This document shows, piece after piece, positions 23,401 to 38,400 of a stretch of DNA of 64,000 nt. The DNA is from Motacilla alba alba (Eukaryota > Chordata > Aves > Passeriformes > Motacillidae): contig NC_052021.1 in NCBI RefSeq assembly GCF_015832195.1, positions 27,802,786 to 27,866,785 on the forward strand. Direction: 5' to 3'. How positions within the stretch are numbered: position 1 is the first letter of the stretch; every line of letters starts with the position of its first letter. The position numbers were made by a program, and so were the translations under genes. A model generated the notes under the pieces. That model ran no database searches. It worked only from the letters and a program-made list of their open reading frames with translations, and was not told the origin of the DNA.

Positions 23401-26400
23401 AAACCTTCATGGCATTTTTTGGGAGGGCGTCAGTTTGAAGTGCAAGGTGAGTGGCAAATGGTAAGTGGACTGTAGTGGATCAGACATGTAGGGAAGAAGG
23501 TCTAGATACAGATTTTTGGAAGATTATATTGGCATAAAATTAACAATACCTTTAAATGATAACTATTTTATAGTATACTGTGAGTGTAGTAATACAGCTG
23601 TCATATCCTTAATCTGGTCTTTAACACTAAAGTGTTGAATCATGTGATAACAAAATACTCATTTTAACAACCTCTCCCCACAAGCTTTCTCCTAAAAATG
23701 TTTGAATATTTTCACACTGGTGTAGAAGAAGCTGCAGCACTCTGAGCTAAAGGTCCACTTGGAGACATATTTTTTTCCTTTGTCTTGGATTAAACTTCTG
23801 TCACAGGAGTTACTACTTTGCTAATGGGTGATAAATTATTTTTGTATTTGAACTACCCCTGTAAGTTTTCTTTGGATTTCAGCTATCCTGTTCCTGTAGA
23901 AACTGGAGTGAGAAAAGAGATGCTTGGGGTGAAAGTGGAGGTAAAAGGAAAGAGGAACAGGTGTGTGGAACATTAATCTTGAATTTAAGGCAATAGGAAG
24001 CAGGATAGCATTTGGATTCAGGGAGAGATTAAGGTACTTGACAGTTCAAAGAAAAAGAAAAATACATTGGGTTTTTTTCACTGTAGATCTCCCTTTTGTT
24101 TTTTTTTCTGCTGCTTTAATGTCTTGATTGTCAACCCCGTTCAGGATTATTTAATCTCTCTTTGCTGCGTCTAAATCTTAACATTTCAGTAATATGTTTA
24201 AATATACGAGGTAGTAATGGTAGTGGGTTTTTAAACCATGGAAGAGTTTTTCAGTACATGGTCTTATATCAGTGTGCATCTTTTCACCCAAGGCAAATGA
24301 GATTTGTTAATTAGTAGGAGAAAGGGGAGGGGAGAGTTGTTGGCTTGAGAAGGTTGAGAAAGATAAAAGTTGGAAGAACAAAACATCTTGCTTGGCCAAA
24401 GCATCTGTCTGATAATGCTTTGGATATTCAATCTCTTGTTTGAATACTTGAAGGAATATTGCCTGTTTTTTCTTAGTTACAAGAACAAACCTTGACCTAG
24501 TTGATGTACATTGTGTACATACATACTCTGTACATGCATACTCGGATGACTTTGTTTTAATGTGGTTCAAATGCCCTTACACGGAGCATGTTGAAACTTC
24601 AGCTGTGTGATCACTGGAGAGGAGAAGTTTAAGCACAGGAAGCTATAATGTTAGGGTGATCCTAAGTCATTATAAACGTTATAGCACATGTGCCATAGCT
24701 GTATTGTCTGGAAGTTCAGGAGATCTGTTTCAAAGTGAAGACTGCTTTCCATAGGATTGAATGTCGCCCAGCATCTTTATCTGATACGCTCTCGCTGCTA
24801 TCTTCACTGGTGCTATTTCTGTACTTCAAGAGGCATTCAGAAAGTTATTTTAAACCCCAGTGCATATTCAGTTCATGTTATCAGCAGTCCAGAAATTACT
24901 TCTATAAGAGGAAGTACTTTTTAATATTCAGAAATAGCTTGGCACAAATCCAAGGTTGTGCTCTGCTGTAATCCTTCAAAGAAAGTGTTTTAAATGGAGT
25001 GTGTATTGTTATTTCTGAGCACAGCATCCATCATTTCCACAGGAGTTTTCCTCATGAGGGGATGTTGTACCTTACTTGTGGTGTTCAGGTGTTGTCTATA
25101 GAATTGACTTTCTAGCTTTAATTATGTTTTTGAAGGACAGATACAAGCGCTGGTGCTGATCCCTTCACAGTTAAAATATTTTACCTGCTTTTTGGACTTC
25201 AGCAGTTAATGATTGCACCACTTCAGCTGTCTGATACTGCAACATTCTGTTCCAATAGAGTTGATAAGACTGTATCAGTTATAGTGAATTTTTAATTTTT
25301 TAATTGTGAAATTGTTATATTCAAGCCTGCCTTGTTTGTGATGAGTGTTGCTTGTCATTTTGTCATAGTTGTCAGTGCTGCCATTTTTATTTGAAATACA
25401 GAATACCGTATTGATATCAGAGGCCTATTCATTATATCTTTAACTGTTTATCTAGAAGTAGTTATGTCCAGGTAATTCTGGAATTCCAAGATTTGGTGTT
25501 ATTTTTGTGGCTTCTAGGTAACTGTGAAGAAGAATTTTCTAAAATGTTATGGTTGTGTACAGGAATCAGAAGACAAAGAGGCTTAAGGATCTTAAAAATA
25601 CCCCAAAGTATCAGTTGAACAGCTACAACTTACCCACAATTATTTTGAAAGTATTTTCTAGCTTAGTATATAGAATTCTCAGAAACTGAGAACAATTCAT
25701 GTCAGCCAGCTGGGGAAGTAATTGGTCCTAAAATTTGGTGATTTTACCTAACAGTTATTTCTGAGTTTCAGTATTTTCTATACATAATTATCTATATTCC
25801 TACTGAGATGTAATTGCTTTCTGTTTGTTCAAATCCTCTCTCATTCTGGGAAGCAGTCAGTCAGATTATGAGATAATGTGGTTCATTTTTCCTTTTCCTT
25901 TTTTTTTTTTTATTGTTATTCAAATACATTTCAGTGCACAACTTCATTTTTCTTTGCAGATGGTCTTGTTATAGTTGGTGTCCATTCAGCGAAATTCCCA
26001 AATGAAAAAGTTCTGGATAACATTAAAAGTGCTGTTCTGAGATACAATATTGTCCACCCTGTAGTAAATGATGCAGATGCAACACTGTGGCATGAGCTGG
26101 AAGTATCCTGCTGGCCAACTCTGGTCATTCTTGGGCCTCGTGGAAATATGCTGTTTTCTCTTGTTGGAGAGGGACACAGAGAGAAATTGTTTTTATTTAC
26201 TTCTATAACACTGAAATTCTACAAGGAAAGAGGACAAATCAAAGATAACAGCATTGGAATAAAGCTGTACAGAGACTCCCTTCCGCCTTCTCCTCTGCTG
26301 TTTCCTGGCAAAGTGACTGTAGATGATTCAGGAGGAAGGCTGGTCATAGCAGACACAGGGCATCACAGGATTTTGGTTACTCGTAAAAATGGACAAATTC

Positions 26401-29400
26401 TACACACTATTGGAGGTAAGGACATATGTGTAAGTTTATTATAGTTTCAGTTTAGGAGTAGAGTGTGTTTGCTGTGCCTCCTGGGCTGGTTCTTTTCCTA
26501 CAGGATCTGACTGTTTGTAAGCATTGCCGGAATTTGTTTTGTACTAAAATCACTTTTACTCAATTTGGGGGGATATGGTGTAAGACCATCAGTGGGAGAC
26601 TGATAATGCAATTGTCAGAGATGCCTAATTGTTTTGCCTTGCTTCATTGACTAAAGTTCATGTTTTCATGTGATGTCCAATACAAATTACAAAAATGCAT
26701 TTTGTGTTCCTCTAAAGGAGTTGCAAATGGTTTTAGGTGTAAAGGATATACATCCACATCAAGCAGCAAGGTAGGGAAAAGACCAGAGGCTGTAATGCTT
26801 CCCTTTCCAATAGAAGTGAATTTTGAGTGGTGGTGGTGATGTTGTGAGGAGAGGTTTATCATATGTGTTTTTGTTTGGTTATTGAGTTTTTTCAATGGAA
26901 GAGCATTCCTATTTAGGATCTCCTCTCCTTTCAAAAGCAGAGGAGAATTACTAAGGACAGTGGCATTCCAGTACTTACTGAGAATGCAGTTGCCTTAGTA
27001 CAAATAAAAAGACCTGTCTTCTCGTCAAATCTGAGTTGATAATGTATAAACAAGTTATGAAACTAGTGAAAATATATAAAATTTAGTTATATTTGTTACA
27101 AAGTTTATAAAAGTTACATTTCAGCTTTAGAAAACTAACATTCATAGTTGCTTTTGTGAAATAACAATGTGCTCTACAATGCAAATGAAGACAATTTGCA
27201 CACACTTTGTATGCTTTACTGTTTCACAAATGAATTGTTCTTTTTTAAAACCTATTAAAATGGTCAGTTACATCTTAGTGCAGCAAGCATTTAACTGTTA
27301 GGACAACCAAAATAGACAGATTTGAAGCGTTGAATCCTCAGATTATTGAAAACAATGGTTTGTTTATGTCTCAGAATCAGGACTTCTGCTGATGTGTCCT
27401 ATATTACTTAGTCTGGAATTGACTAATGCCTGCCCCAGGGCAGGATCCTGCAAATCTCATAAAAATACTCTTCTGTATAAAGAAAGGAGGAAAAATTCTC
27501 TTGCTATTTGAAGTAACACTGCATTGTCTAGACAGGCTATTTATCCAAGTTAACCTGATTTATTATTAAGGCATTAGCCTAAATACCTTTCTCCTGTGGG
27601 ATGTGCAAACAGAATTTCTTACAACAAATATTAGAGAATTTGGTTTCTGCTTGATACGTGAGAAGAAGTCTCTGCCTACAAGCTACCCTTTCGTGTTCTG
27701 GGACAGTCATTAAACAGGAATTCAGGAGTGTCCTAAGCTCCAAACTGGTACCTTCCTTCCTGTGGCATTGTGTACTATTCCCCTCCCTGGGGATGTGCCC
27801 CCTCACACTTACAAGGGGAGCTGCTGGAATCTGACACACCAGTACTTCAGTCCTGTGTGTGTGATAAGGTGTAAATTGATTTCTGACAGGAGGTTGTAAA
27901 AGTTTGTGTATTTCAGTGACTCAGTTAAATGATTCAGTGGGCAGAAAATAATGTAATGAAGTTGATAATGCGTAATAAATGTGGGCATGCACAAAGGTTG
28001 AAGTTGTTATTTGCATCATAAATCATGGTACACACGTAATTCATACCTAAATGTCTACTGCTGACACATCCTGCTAATGCACTTTAAATGCTGCCTCCTC
28101 TGAAGTACAGTGCTTACCTTCAGAATGTTATGTTCCTTTCTGTTTCTTGACTGTTGTATGCAGAAGAATGCCACTCCATCATTCTTAGTGTTCTTTTGTG
28201 TAATTAGTTCCATATAATCTTTTTCCTAATTAGTTTTCTTAATGAGAAAATGTTGCTAATCAAATATTAGTTTCGTTTATGATTACACCAAAGTCTAAAC
28301 CAATGATATGGAGTTGAGCTTTGGAATTTTTTTCCTGCTGGCTTGCTTTGATGTAGTCAAGAATAAAAAAAAACCCTGTAGCTTTTTATTTTTGTCTTCC
28401 ATTGTTGCTGTTTGTCTTTTAGTACAATTTAGAGCCCTATTAGGACTCCTCTAGAACAATTTAGAACCCTATTAGACTTCTCTTTAAAATATGAGCTTAA
28501 AAAAGCAGAGAACTTGTGCAGAATGAGTTCAGAGCTTAATAGCACCAGGCTATTTTGATTACATAGCACAGTGACTAAAATGAGACTACACCAAATAGTA
28601 GTAATATAAAATGTATAAGGTGCTGCTGTGAAAGCAGCTCCTGGAATATGTAATTCTCCTAGAGCTTTAAATGCGTACACTTTATTTTTAAAGTAACTTT
28701 TTTCAGAAATTACTTTTGCATTTGCTGTGTTTTATTTATAGGTCCAAACAGTGGAAGGAGAGATGGAGGATTTTCAGAGGCAGCTTTCAACTCACCACAA
28801 GGAATCGCTATAAAAAATAATGTTATTTATGTAGCTGATACAGAAAATCACCTAATTAGAAAGGTAAATTTTCCATAAGGAAATTCAAAGTTTAATCTCT
28901 TGTACTGTATTCTACTTACACAGGTGAAAATTTACACCACATGAATTACTCTCCAAATAACATCAGAAAGGAAATTTGGTCCACTATCTTATAAGGAAAT
29001 ACTGTTGTGCAGGGCTTTTTTAAGGGCTGCATATGCATTTGTGCTTCCTTTTAAGTGCAGATGAGGTGGTCTACTCCTTATAGCATAACAGGGTTTTGGT
29101 TTTAGTTTGGTTTTTTCCTAGTCACTCTTACTTTCCTGTTTTGAGAAACATCTATTCTTAGTGCCGGAAGCAAAACTGGTTTTGTTTCGCTTCCAGTACT
29201 ATCAGATTCTTATCTACAGTTATTGTAATGCTGTGCTGCAGTGAATATCCAAACTTCCCTTGGCTGTTTGGATCTCTCAAATGCAGGTATGTGCCCAGAA
29301 CTGGCTGCAAGTGTTTTCTTTTTGATTCAACACTTGCAAAGTTTTAGCATGTTTAGGAATTGGAATCTTGCATTAGGTTAGGTCAAATTTAGGATAATCA

Positions 29401-32400
29401 GAAGGTAAGTTTGGTGATGCAATATCATATTGTCTTATTATTTGAAGTATTGTGTGCATCTCAGAAGATCTTGGACTTGAGTCCTCACCAGTATCCCTTT
29501 TGTGACCAGAGGAGGTGTACCCTTAATGCATCTGAGGTGCCTTTGTACAGATTATTTTATATGGAGATGGGAAATACTGTTACAGTATGTGAGTTTTCAT
29601 GTCATTCCTATATGAATTTAAAATCCACATCCATTGTTTATCTAAGTATGTATCCAGAAATTTGTGATGCTTTCTTCTACAGCTGTTGAGCAAATGCTGA
29701 ATGAGCAGTGTTAATTTTTGTTGCACATGGAATAGAGTTCCGTGCACACGGTTTTCATTCTGCCTGCTGCTTTCCCGCCCCCATACTCCCTGTCCATCAG
29801 CAAGCATGGAGGTAAAATTAATTATTTCCCTATAAAGAAACCAAATGCCTGATATTTGTTAGGATTTCTCTGGTTTTGACATCTGTCTCAAGTTATCTGT
29901 AACTTTGGTCAAGTTAATTTCATACGTTCATTCAATGTGTCATTTTGCCTCGCACAGATTGACCTGGAGTTGCAGGTGGTGACCACTGTGGCAGGCATTG
30001 GGGTGCAAGGTGTTGATAAGGAAGGTGGAGCAAAAGGAGAAGAGCAGCCCATCAGCTCTCCGTGGGATGTGGTCTTTGGAAGTTCAAGTACTGTATCAGT
30101 TGAGCTTTAACGTCTCATATTTACATGTATGACTGCTTGCTAAATGTTTTCCTGTTTTGCTATTAATCTGAGACAGAAGAAGTAAAGATTTACTGTAAAA
30201 CTGAGTCTAAAACACAATAGTTTCTATTGCAAATGGTAACTGCAATTCTGCTTTGGATCCTGAAATGGTATGTGATGGAAGAAAAATTCTTTTTGTGTCA
30301 AGTTATGTAGTTACTGGATCCAAACACGGAAGGAAATAATGATTGCTTTTGTTAAGCCAGGCTCACTTAAGACGCAGGTACATTTTACAGGAAGCAAGTA
30401 TTGTCTAAAAGTTCCTTTCCTTGACTATACAGACATGTCTGACCACTTGTAAATATTTGAGTTTAGGAAATAAAAATAATTTTATTGGGGACCTCTGTTT
30501 ATTCCTGTTTAGGTGACATAAAATCATTAGGCTCAAGATCACTGTAGAGTCAGTCAGGAGAGGAATACCTTAGCACAAACCATGCAAGCATCAGGAGGTA
30601 AAAAAAAGCTTTGCATAATAGGATGCAAGAATCACCTTCTGAGCACTTAAGTAGCTTTCTTTCCCAATTAACACACACCTGAGCCTGGCATCTCATGGCT
30701 GCCATGTTTTCAGCTGTTACTGACTGTGAGTTGAAAGTTTTCTCATGTTTCCATGTCAGTCTAATTTAGAAGTTGCAGATGCCAGTTTATGAACAATGAC
30801 AGAACAATGCTTTGATGTGGCTTAAAACCCTTAGGTTGGTATTTCAGCCAGGAAAAATTTACTTCCAATATTGGAATTTCTTTTATCTGCAGAAGAATGG
30901 GGTGTGGAAGGAGCATGATTTATCTCTAATATCTTGAAATTAGAGGTGCTTTGTGGGTTTAGTGACATTTTACTGACCTGGAAGCATTTGTTAAAATCTT
31001 GTGTCAGTTATGAGGGAGGAAAATAAACTGAGGGAACATAGAATCACAGAATGGTTTGGGTTAGAGGGGACTTTAAAGTCCATTTTTCCCACCCTCCTGC
31101 CATGGGGAAGGACATCTTCCACTAGACCAGGTTGCTCAAAGTCTCATCCAGCCTGGTCTTGAGCAATTCCAGGGATGGGGCATCCACAGCTATCCTGGGC
31201 AACCAGTGCCAATTCCTCACCATCCGCATAGTCAAAAATTTCCTCCTAATTTCTAATGTAAATCTGCCCTCTTTCAGTTTGAAGCCATTTCCCCTTGTCC
31301 TGTCACTGCATGCCCTTATCAAAAGTCCCTCTCCAGTTCTTGTTTAGCCCCTTTATGTACTGGAAGGTGCTCTAAGGTCTCCTCAGAGTCTTCTCCAGGC
31401 TGAACAGCTCAACTCTCTCAGCCTGTCTCCATAGCAGAGGTGCTGCTCCAGCTCTCAAATCATCCTTGTGGCCTCCTCTGGCCTTGGTCCAACGGGTTCA
31501 TGAAGCTGCTTCAGAAATGCTCAGAGTGTAGAATCTTCTGGTACAAATACATTGTCAGTATAGACAGAGTACAATCTGCAGCCCTGGGTACTTGAGTGAG
31601 CAACTGGGATGTGTTTCTAGATTTAACACCTCCATTAACATGTCTTGTTCAACAAAAAAGCAGCTTTTTTCAAAGGTCTGCTCAGCAAGCCTTACAGTCT
31701 GTGTTGAGCATATGGGATCCTAATTGGAAGGGCAAGGTGAAGCACCTGAAAGAGAATCTCACTAGATGTGGGCTGCTGCTAATGCAGGCAGGAGTTTTAC
31801 TGAATTTTGTACCATCTGATTTTCCTTTTGTGAACCAGGAGACTTGTATGGCTGGATGGTGTCACTTTCAAGAGATCTTGAACCAGAAAGCTGATCCCTG
31901 TGGGATGTTATTGCAGAGCCGTTTCACAGATCAGCAAAGAGGGGACTAATAATCAGTGCTTCAAAAACTTGAGCTGGTTAACAGAACTATTCAAAGTATC
32001 CTATAATTTTACTTTTTAATTTTTCATGATGCTTTCTTCTGCTTTTGTCAGTAGTTAAATATATGATTTTTTTTTTTAGTTTTGAGAGCTCTGCTTGTTA
32101 AATGTTAATTGATATGATAATTGTTATCAACATGAACATAGTATTTACTGAGTTAGTCACCTGTAGAGGATTAGTCATCTGTACTGTTCAACACTGCTGA
32201 ATTTTAATAAGCATTTGCATAGAAATCAGATCCTCTGAATGCACTTTATTCAGACCTATGCAGTTTTTTTCATATTCAATTAGAACCTACTAGTCAGTTG
32301 TCTATTTAGATTGCCACAAAATATAATATAAGCTGTCAGTTAAGCAGACATTAAATCAATTAAAATTCTTTTTTTTTTTTTGAGAGGGTAATAAGCCTAA

Positions 32401-35400
32401 TAGATAAAATGGGGGAAAATATACATTACTGTAATAGCAGTAAATTCTAAAATTCTTTAGAAAGCTACAACTGGAGAGAGTTGTAAAAATGGAGAGTTAT
32501 AATGAATGGAATGTTAACAGGAATCTGTCTCAGAGTATGAGGAACCAGGGCTGCAGTGCATGTCTAGCAAGCTTTTTTTCACTGTCATAAGCTGCCGTGA
32601 CTTCTTTAAGTTTGTTACCAGACATCAAAATAGTTTGTCAGAAATGCAGCAGGGTTTGCCAAGGTTGCATTGTTGAGTTGCAAAGCTGAGTTGCAACTTG
32701 CTTGAGCATAGTGGGATCTTCTGCTGCTCTGCAGTATAACATCGAGTGCTTTTGTGCCTCTCAGAGTGCTGTCCTACAAGCTTATACCCTGCTGTCAGAA
32801 CGTTAAAACTGGTCTGCCAGTGTCTCTTTAGGCACTTGGATGGGTGGAGTGATTTATGAGAGTTTCAAAAATTACTTTTGTTTGCACCCACACTGCAGTG
32901 TCCTTTTTTTACCTATGCTTATATCTTTCTGTGCAAGTTGCAGGAGTTAACATGCACTTGAACAAATGTAGGTTCATTATTACAAATCTTAAAAGTTTGA
33001 TTTTTGTGTTAACTGGTGTGGCATGTGGGAAATAACACCATACCATCCCATTTTCCTTAGATCTGTGTAGCTTAAACTGCAGTTTCAGAAGATACATTTG
33101 TAGTTGTTTATTTAAATATGGATTGTATAGTTTTTAAACAAGTGATACTTCTGAGAGTTTCCTTTCAGTATCCAAAGCTATGCTATCCAGAACATGAAAG
33201 GGAGAAAAAGGAAGCTGAAATGTTTAAGCAAGTTATATACTAAACTAGATAGTATTAAACAGCTTATGCTGACCTTTTTCAAAGTCTCAAAGGGGAAAGA
33301 TGGCAATCTTCTAAGAGAAAGGTTTTTCCTCTACCATTGACATTTCTTGAGTTTACTCCTGTATACAGTTTAGAGTATGTATTGACCAACTGAAAAAAAA
33401 AATTTTTTCTTTAAAACTTTAATATATAGGTGGTTGAGAAATGAAAAATACTGAGAAAAACTTTAAGGTCATGGATAAGTTAATATTCAGAACTGATGCT
33501 ATGTAGCATTCTTTTAAGTATCCACATAGTATTTTCCTAAGTAGGCTTTTGTTGCCCTGTTCTATACAGATCCTGAAATCTGAGACAAAGATTAAGTGAG
33601 TGTGAAACACCATTTAAACCAAATTTGGCACAAATATCTCCTTTTGAGGCAAGGGAGTTAATGGAGACAAAACAGATGGTAGGATTCAGACAGTGTATTC
33701 TTCCTTGTCATCTTTTTTATTTCTTTAGTTGTGGCCACTGAGCTTGTGTTTTACCCTCCTGTTAAAATTCTTGAATGAACTCCATGGATTAAATTCTGGC
33801 TTTGCTGAGGTTGGTGCTGAAATTTGCATTGATATAGATTGTGTGGGAAGTGGAAGGGGAGGGACAGCAGCTTAAAAATACATTACAAAATTACTGTGTG
33901 CTTTTTTAGCTTTCTCTGTTGTGCCCTTCTATTTTTATTTAGTGGGTGTTGAAAGCAAGTGATAGTTTAATGCACAGTTGATTTGAGCATGAAATGTTCT
34001 TGATAGCTGCATTCTTGCTGGAAGGAGCAGGACAATGACCTGTGCTTGGTGACATAACCATGTGTTTCACATTCCAAAATCTGGTCTTAAACTGCATGAT
34101 TGGAATCTATTTATAGAAACTCCCAAGTACAATACTGACCATGCTTTCAGTAAATTTGTTGGAATTTTTTATATCAATTTAAGTATTATGTAGATAGGAT
34201 TTAAATGAAAGTACAGTACTTTATCATACTGGTGCGATTTTTATAGCCCTTAAAAGGCAAAAGTATGTAAGACATTTTTCATCCTTCTCTGTGTTTCTGC
34301 TAGAGGGTTGTTTGGTACCACTGCATTCCAGAGCAAACTTTTTTTTTTCCTGTATTAATCATGGTGATTCGTTCATAATGTAAAAAAAAAAAATAAAAAT
34401 CACTTAAGCAGTAAGCAGTTAGCATTTCCTGCTTGAGCTCAGATCATACATGAAATGTTTATGTCTGACCTGTCTGTATCTTGAAGGGATGCTTTCTTCT
34501 ACATGTCACCCTTTTTCCTTCTAATCTGGTCTCATTCTGTCATTGAGGCTGTGGCTGTCACTGTCCTGTGGAAGGAATTTTCCTAGGTAATAGCTGAAAA
34601 TAAAAGAGCTGCTTTTGCTATCATCAGGCTTTACTTTGGAATAATTTTCTGGACAAAGCAAAGCTAGAATTCTTCCAAAGATACGTTGTGTATGTGATAT
34701 GACTTCATGATGTAGCAATGTGGATTTACTCTGAATGCAAAAGGCCTGCTCATCTCTTTAGCAGTTTCCTATACCAAGTACAGCTCAAAGATACCCCATT
34801 TGGCTTTGCCATTGTACAAGTTTAGTTCCACAGAAAATCATGGTAAGAGACATCACTGACACAGAACTGCATTGTCTTTATTTTCTTGTTGAACTAGATC
34901 CTAAATTACTTGTAAATAGGCATTATTTTTTATTTTAGATTCTTGGAATTTCAAAGAAGAAGTAACTTCATTAAAGAGAGAGGTGAAGTAAAGTGGAGGT
35001 TTTATTCCTGTGTAAGAGCTGTTTTAGGTGAAAAAGTCTTTAGAGAAATAAGAAAATAAGAAGTTACAGGGCAGGATTGCAGTGAAGCAGGGCCTTACAC
35101 AGTCTTATTTTGGGTTTATGAGTACTGCTGAATAGTAATAGTAACAAAATTGATTAGTATTTTGCATGTTCATTATATAAATAATTTAAGAAATGAGGTA
35201 CTTATGTCAATATTTTGATATAAACATTCCTGTGACATACCAAGGGCTGAAGTCTTGATGTAAGGATATAATGAGAGTAGTGACTGAATATTCACCAGTA
35301 ATCTATCTCAATTTAGTTTGACAGACTACTTTTCCAAGTTGTACTTCTCTATGTCTTGACAAAATGCATAATGACAGTGATTGCTTTCTGCAGTAAAAAA

Positions 35401-38400
35401 GAAGCAGTTGGGTTAGCAGAGTTGCCATCCTAGCTGGTGTTGAACTTAGAATTGTTTTGAAGTCCACGACTTGAAACTGCCTTCTGTAAAAGAAGTATTG
35501 TATTTGTAAATGGAGTGATGGATCTCATTCTCTCTGTTCCACAGTCTATTGTCTGATTCTATTAATTAAATCTATGTTCACAATAAAGAAGCCTAAACTA
35601 CAAATCAGATGTCTAAAGAATACTTGGCCTATCAGTTCTTTATTTCAGATGCAGAACTGCTGAAAATACACATCTTAGTAAGTCTTAGAGAGGTTTTGCC
35701 AGGCATGCTGGGGTCAGAAGGAGACACATTTTTTAGCTGTTACAATTTGAGGCTGGAAGTGCTTTTGAATATGGAATGCAGGTGTTGGAAATATAGGGAA
35801 ACCATGGTGCTGAAGTACCCTCAAGTGTGTGTGTTTGCTGTGCTTAATAAGGAATGGATAAAACACATAACCAGGCTTAGCTCCTTCTGTAGCTACAATG
35901 ATGTATCCCAACACTAAATAATCCAAATTAGTTCTTTCATGATTGCAAATACTATCTCTTCTGCTTGTTTTTGGTTTTTGGTTTTTTTTTTAATATTTAC
36001 TGCCATTACAGTTAGAGGGCCTGAGTTAGAAAACTTGGGAAAGAAATAAAAAAGTACTTCATTACAATCATAATTTTTAGCTCCCTATTATCTCCTCCAT
36101 ATGAAACCCCCTTGGTATCTAAATCCAAGGATTTCCCTTAATGAGAGGGAAGGTATGTTAACTAAGGAGGAAAATTCCAGAAGCATTTTGTCTCATAAAG
36201 GGTCGTGCCATTTGCATGATGCAGCACTGTGTGAAAGAGTGACAGGTAGCAAAAAAAGAAAAAAGGAGGAAAATTGATTTTTAGTCATCCAAAAAAGGTT
36301 ATGTGTACTTGTAAAAGTCCAGACTTCACTGATAAAGCATTCCTTTGGAGCTTTGCTGATTGTGTCTCATGACAAACACTGATTCTCTATTTTTATGTCA
36401 CATTTGCATTTAATTTGCTGAACTTCCACTGGCGGAAGAGCAGGTGAGATGTGCATTCACTGTGCATGTGCCTGTCTGTGAACTGCAGGGTGTGTTGTGT
36501 AGCCCCTTTTGCTTCTTGAGAATTTGCAGAGGATGAGTTTACCAACAGACTTCTTCCTTGGTTCTTTTTAGTTCTTCAAAGATAAAATTAGTAGACAGGA
36601 ATAATATTTTCAGACTTTGGTCTATTTAGAAAATGTCAGTGGTGCCAGCCACAAAATGTAACTTTGATTCCCAGGCTTTTATTTCCCAGACTGGAAGTAA
36701 GCATGCAGTCCCAGATAGAGAGGCTGAAAGTGTGGGTAGTCCTGGGAATGGAATCCCTTCAAACAGATACTGCTCATGACTGGTGCCAAACAAAGTAATT
36801 TCTGTGCATTCAGACTGACTCACCAGTAATGGTCAGCAGTGTTCTGACTGTTTGAAGATGTGCCTGTGTGCAGACAGCACTGTGACTTCTTAACACACAG
36901 ACACAGCAGAGCCAGATTCAGGAGCTGCAGCATTATACAATAACTGAGGCATCATCTAATGGGGAATGTTTGTGCACTCAGAGCTGTAGGTCACTATTAG
37001 TGAATGTTTATAACACAAGGAGATCCCGTTTGCAAGCCATACCTCACTTGGATACAGGCACAGCACAGATAAGAAAGCACATACCCTAATAAGGAGAAAC
37101 TACTCTGCATTTTTAAAGCAGCTCAAGATGGGTTGGAATGTGGTGCTTAATTGAATAAATGTAAGAGAATTGCTTTTTTCTCTTATGTTGTTTTATAATA
37201 AATTCTTTAGAAATAAATACTTTCCATTCATGGATGATAGGGAGTTATTATAATGATGGCATTACCATAATTTTAGCATTCTGGCTCTCCCTGGCCTCCT
37301 TCTCCTGTGAGAACTGTACAAGGATAACAGTGGTGATGTCCTCAAACTGTTCTGTCGTGAAAGAAAAATTTTTTCTGCCTTTTGTGTCAGAACATAAAGT
37401 ATTAAACCATGAGAGGACTACTGTGTTATAAAATACCTTAGCTGCGCAGCATTAGTTTTAATTTTCTAGGTTTGTGTATTTTTTTAATTAAAGTTTTGTC
37501 ATATTCTCCACAATTTCACAAAGAGCCTGTGCTGTTTCCATGCTTACATCCATTCTCTTTGTTCTAACAGCCATCCAGTAGAAAATATTTGTGTTAAAAT
37601 TTATGACAGCTATGAAGCTCTTACTTATTTTTACTGCCTTATTCTCTAGTTGAAGAAGAGATCTTCTCTCTATCAATCTTACATATCCAGTAAAATTTGA
37701 ATTTAATATTGATACTTTTTTCCCCATATTTCATACATCTTACTGGGTGCAGAATTAGAGTAAGAAGCCTTTTCAATTTTTCAACATCTAGCTGTCACAG
37801 GAGAGTTTTCAGTCTGTGGTATTAGAGAACTGGATAGATGAATGGAACAGATTTTTCAACAGTACTCAGTTCAAGTCTTACTCCTTCATTTAATTGGTGG
37901 ATAAAGTGAATATTAAATAATTAACAGAACTTTCTGAGATAACTCAGAACGAATTGCATAGCATAGCAAGATAAAAAAGCTCACTTTCTGAATAGACCAG
38001 TGATTTTAACAGTTTTCATTCTGTGGTACTTAGAATAGTAACATCTCAATGTGCAAGATATGCATAATGGAAATAGAAAATCTTGAATCTGAGCAGTTAC
38101 TATATAGGAAGGAGTGAAATGATTTCATAATCTTATTTTCTCAATTTAAATCTCTTAGAAACGAGCTCTAATCAAAAAGTGATTGGGAGGTGTTGTTTTT
38201 GTTTTTTATCCTGGAGTGTTTTTGGCATTGTTGGAACTTTGGTAGCATTTCTGGTAATTTATAAAATGTGTGTTTTGCAACTCAATTTGCAAACCTTTTT
38301 TGATCCAGAAAAAGCTTTTAGGCACTTTGCAAGTTTGACTTTCATTTTTGGAGCTCTAGTTTATGTAAAAACATGGAGCCACAGGGAGGTGCAGAAAAGA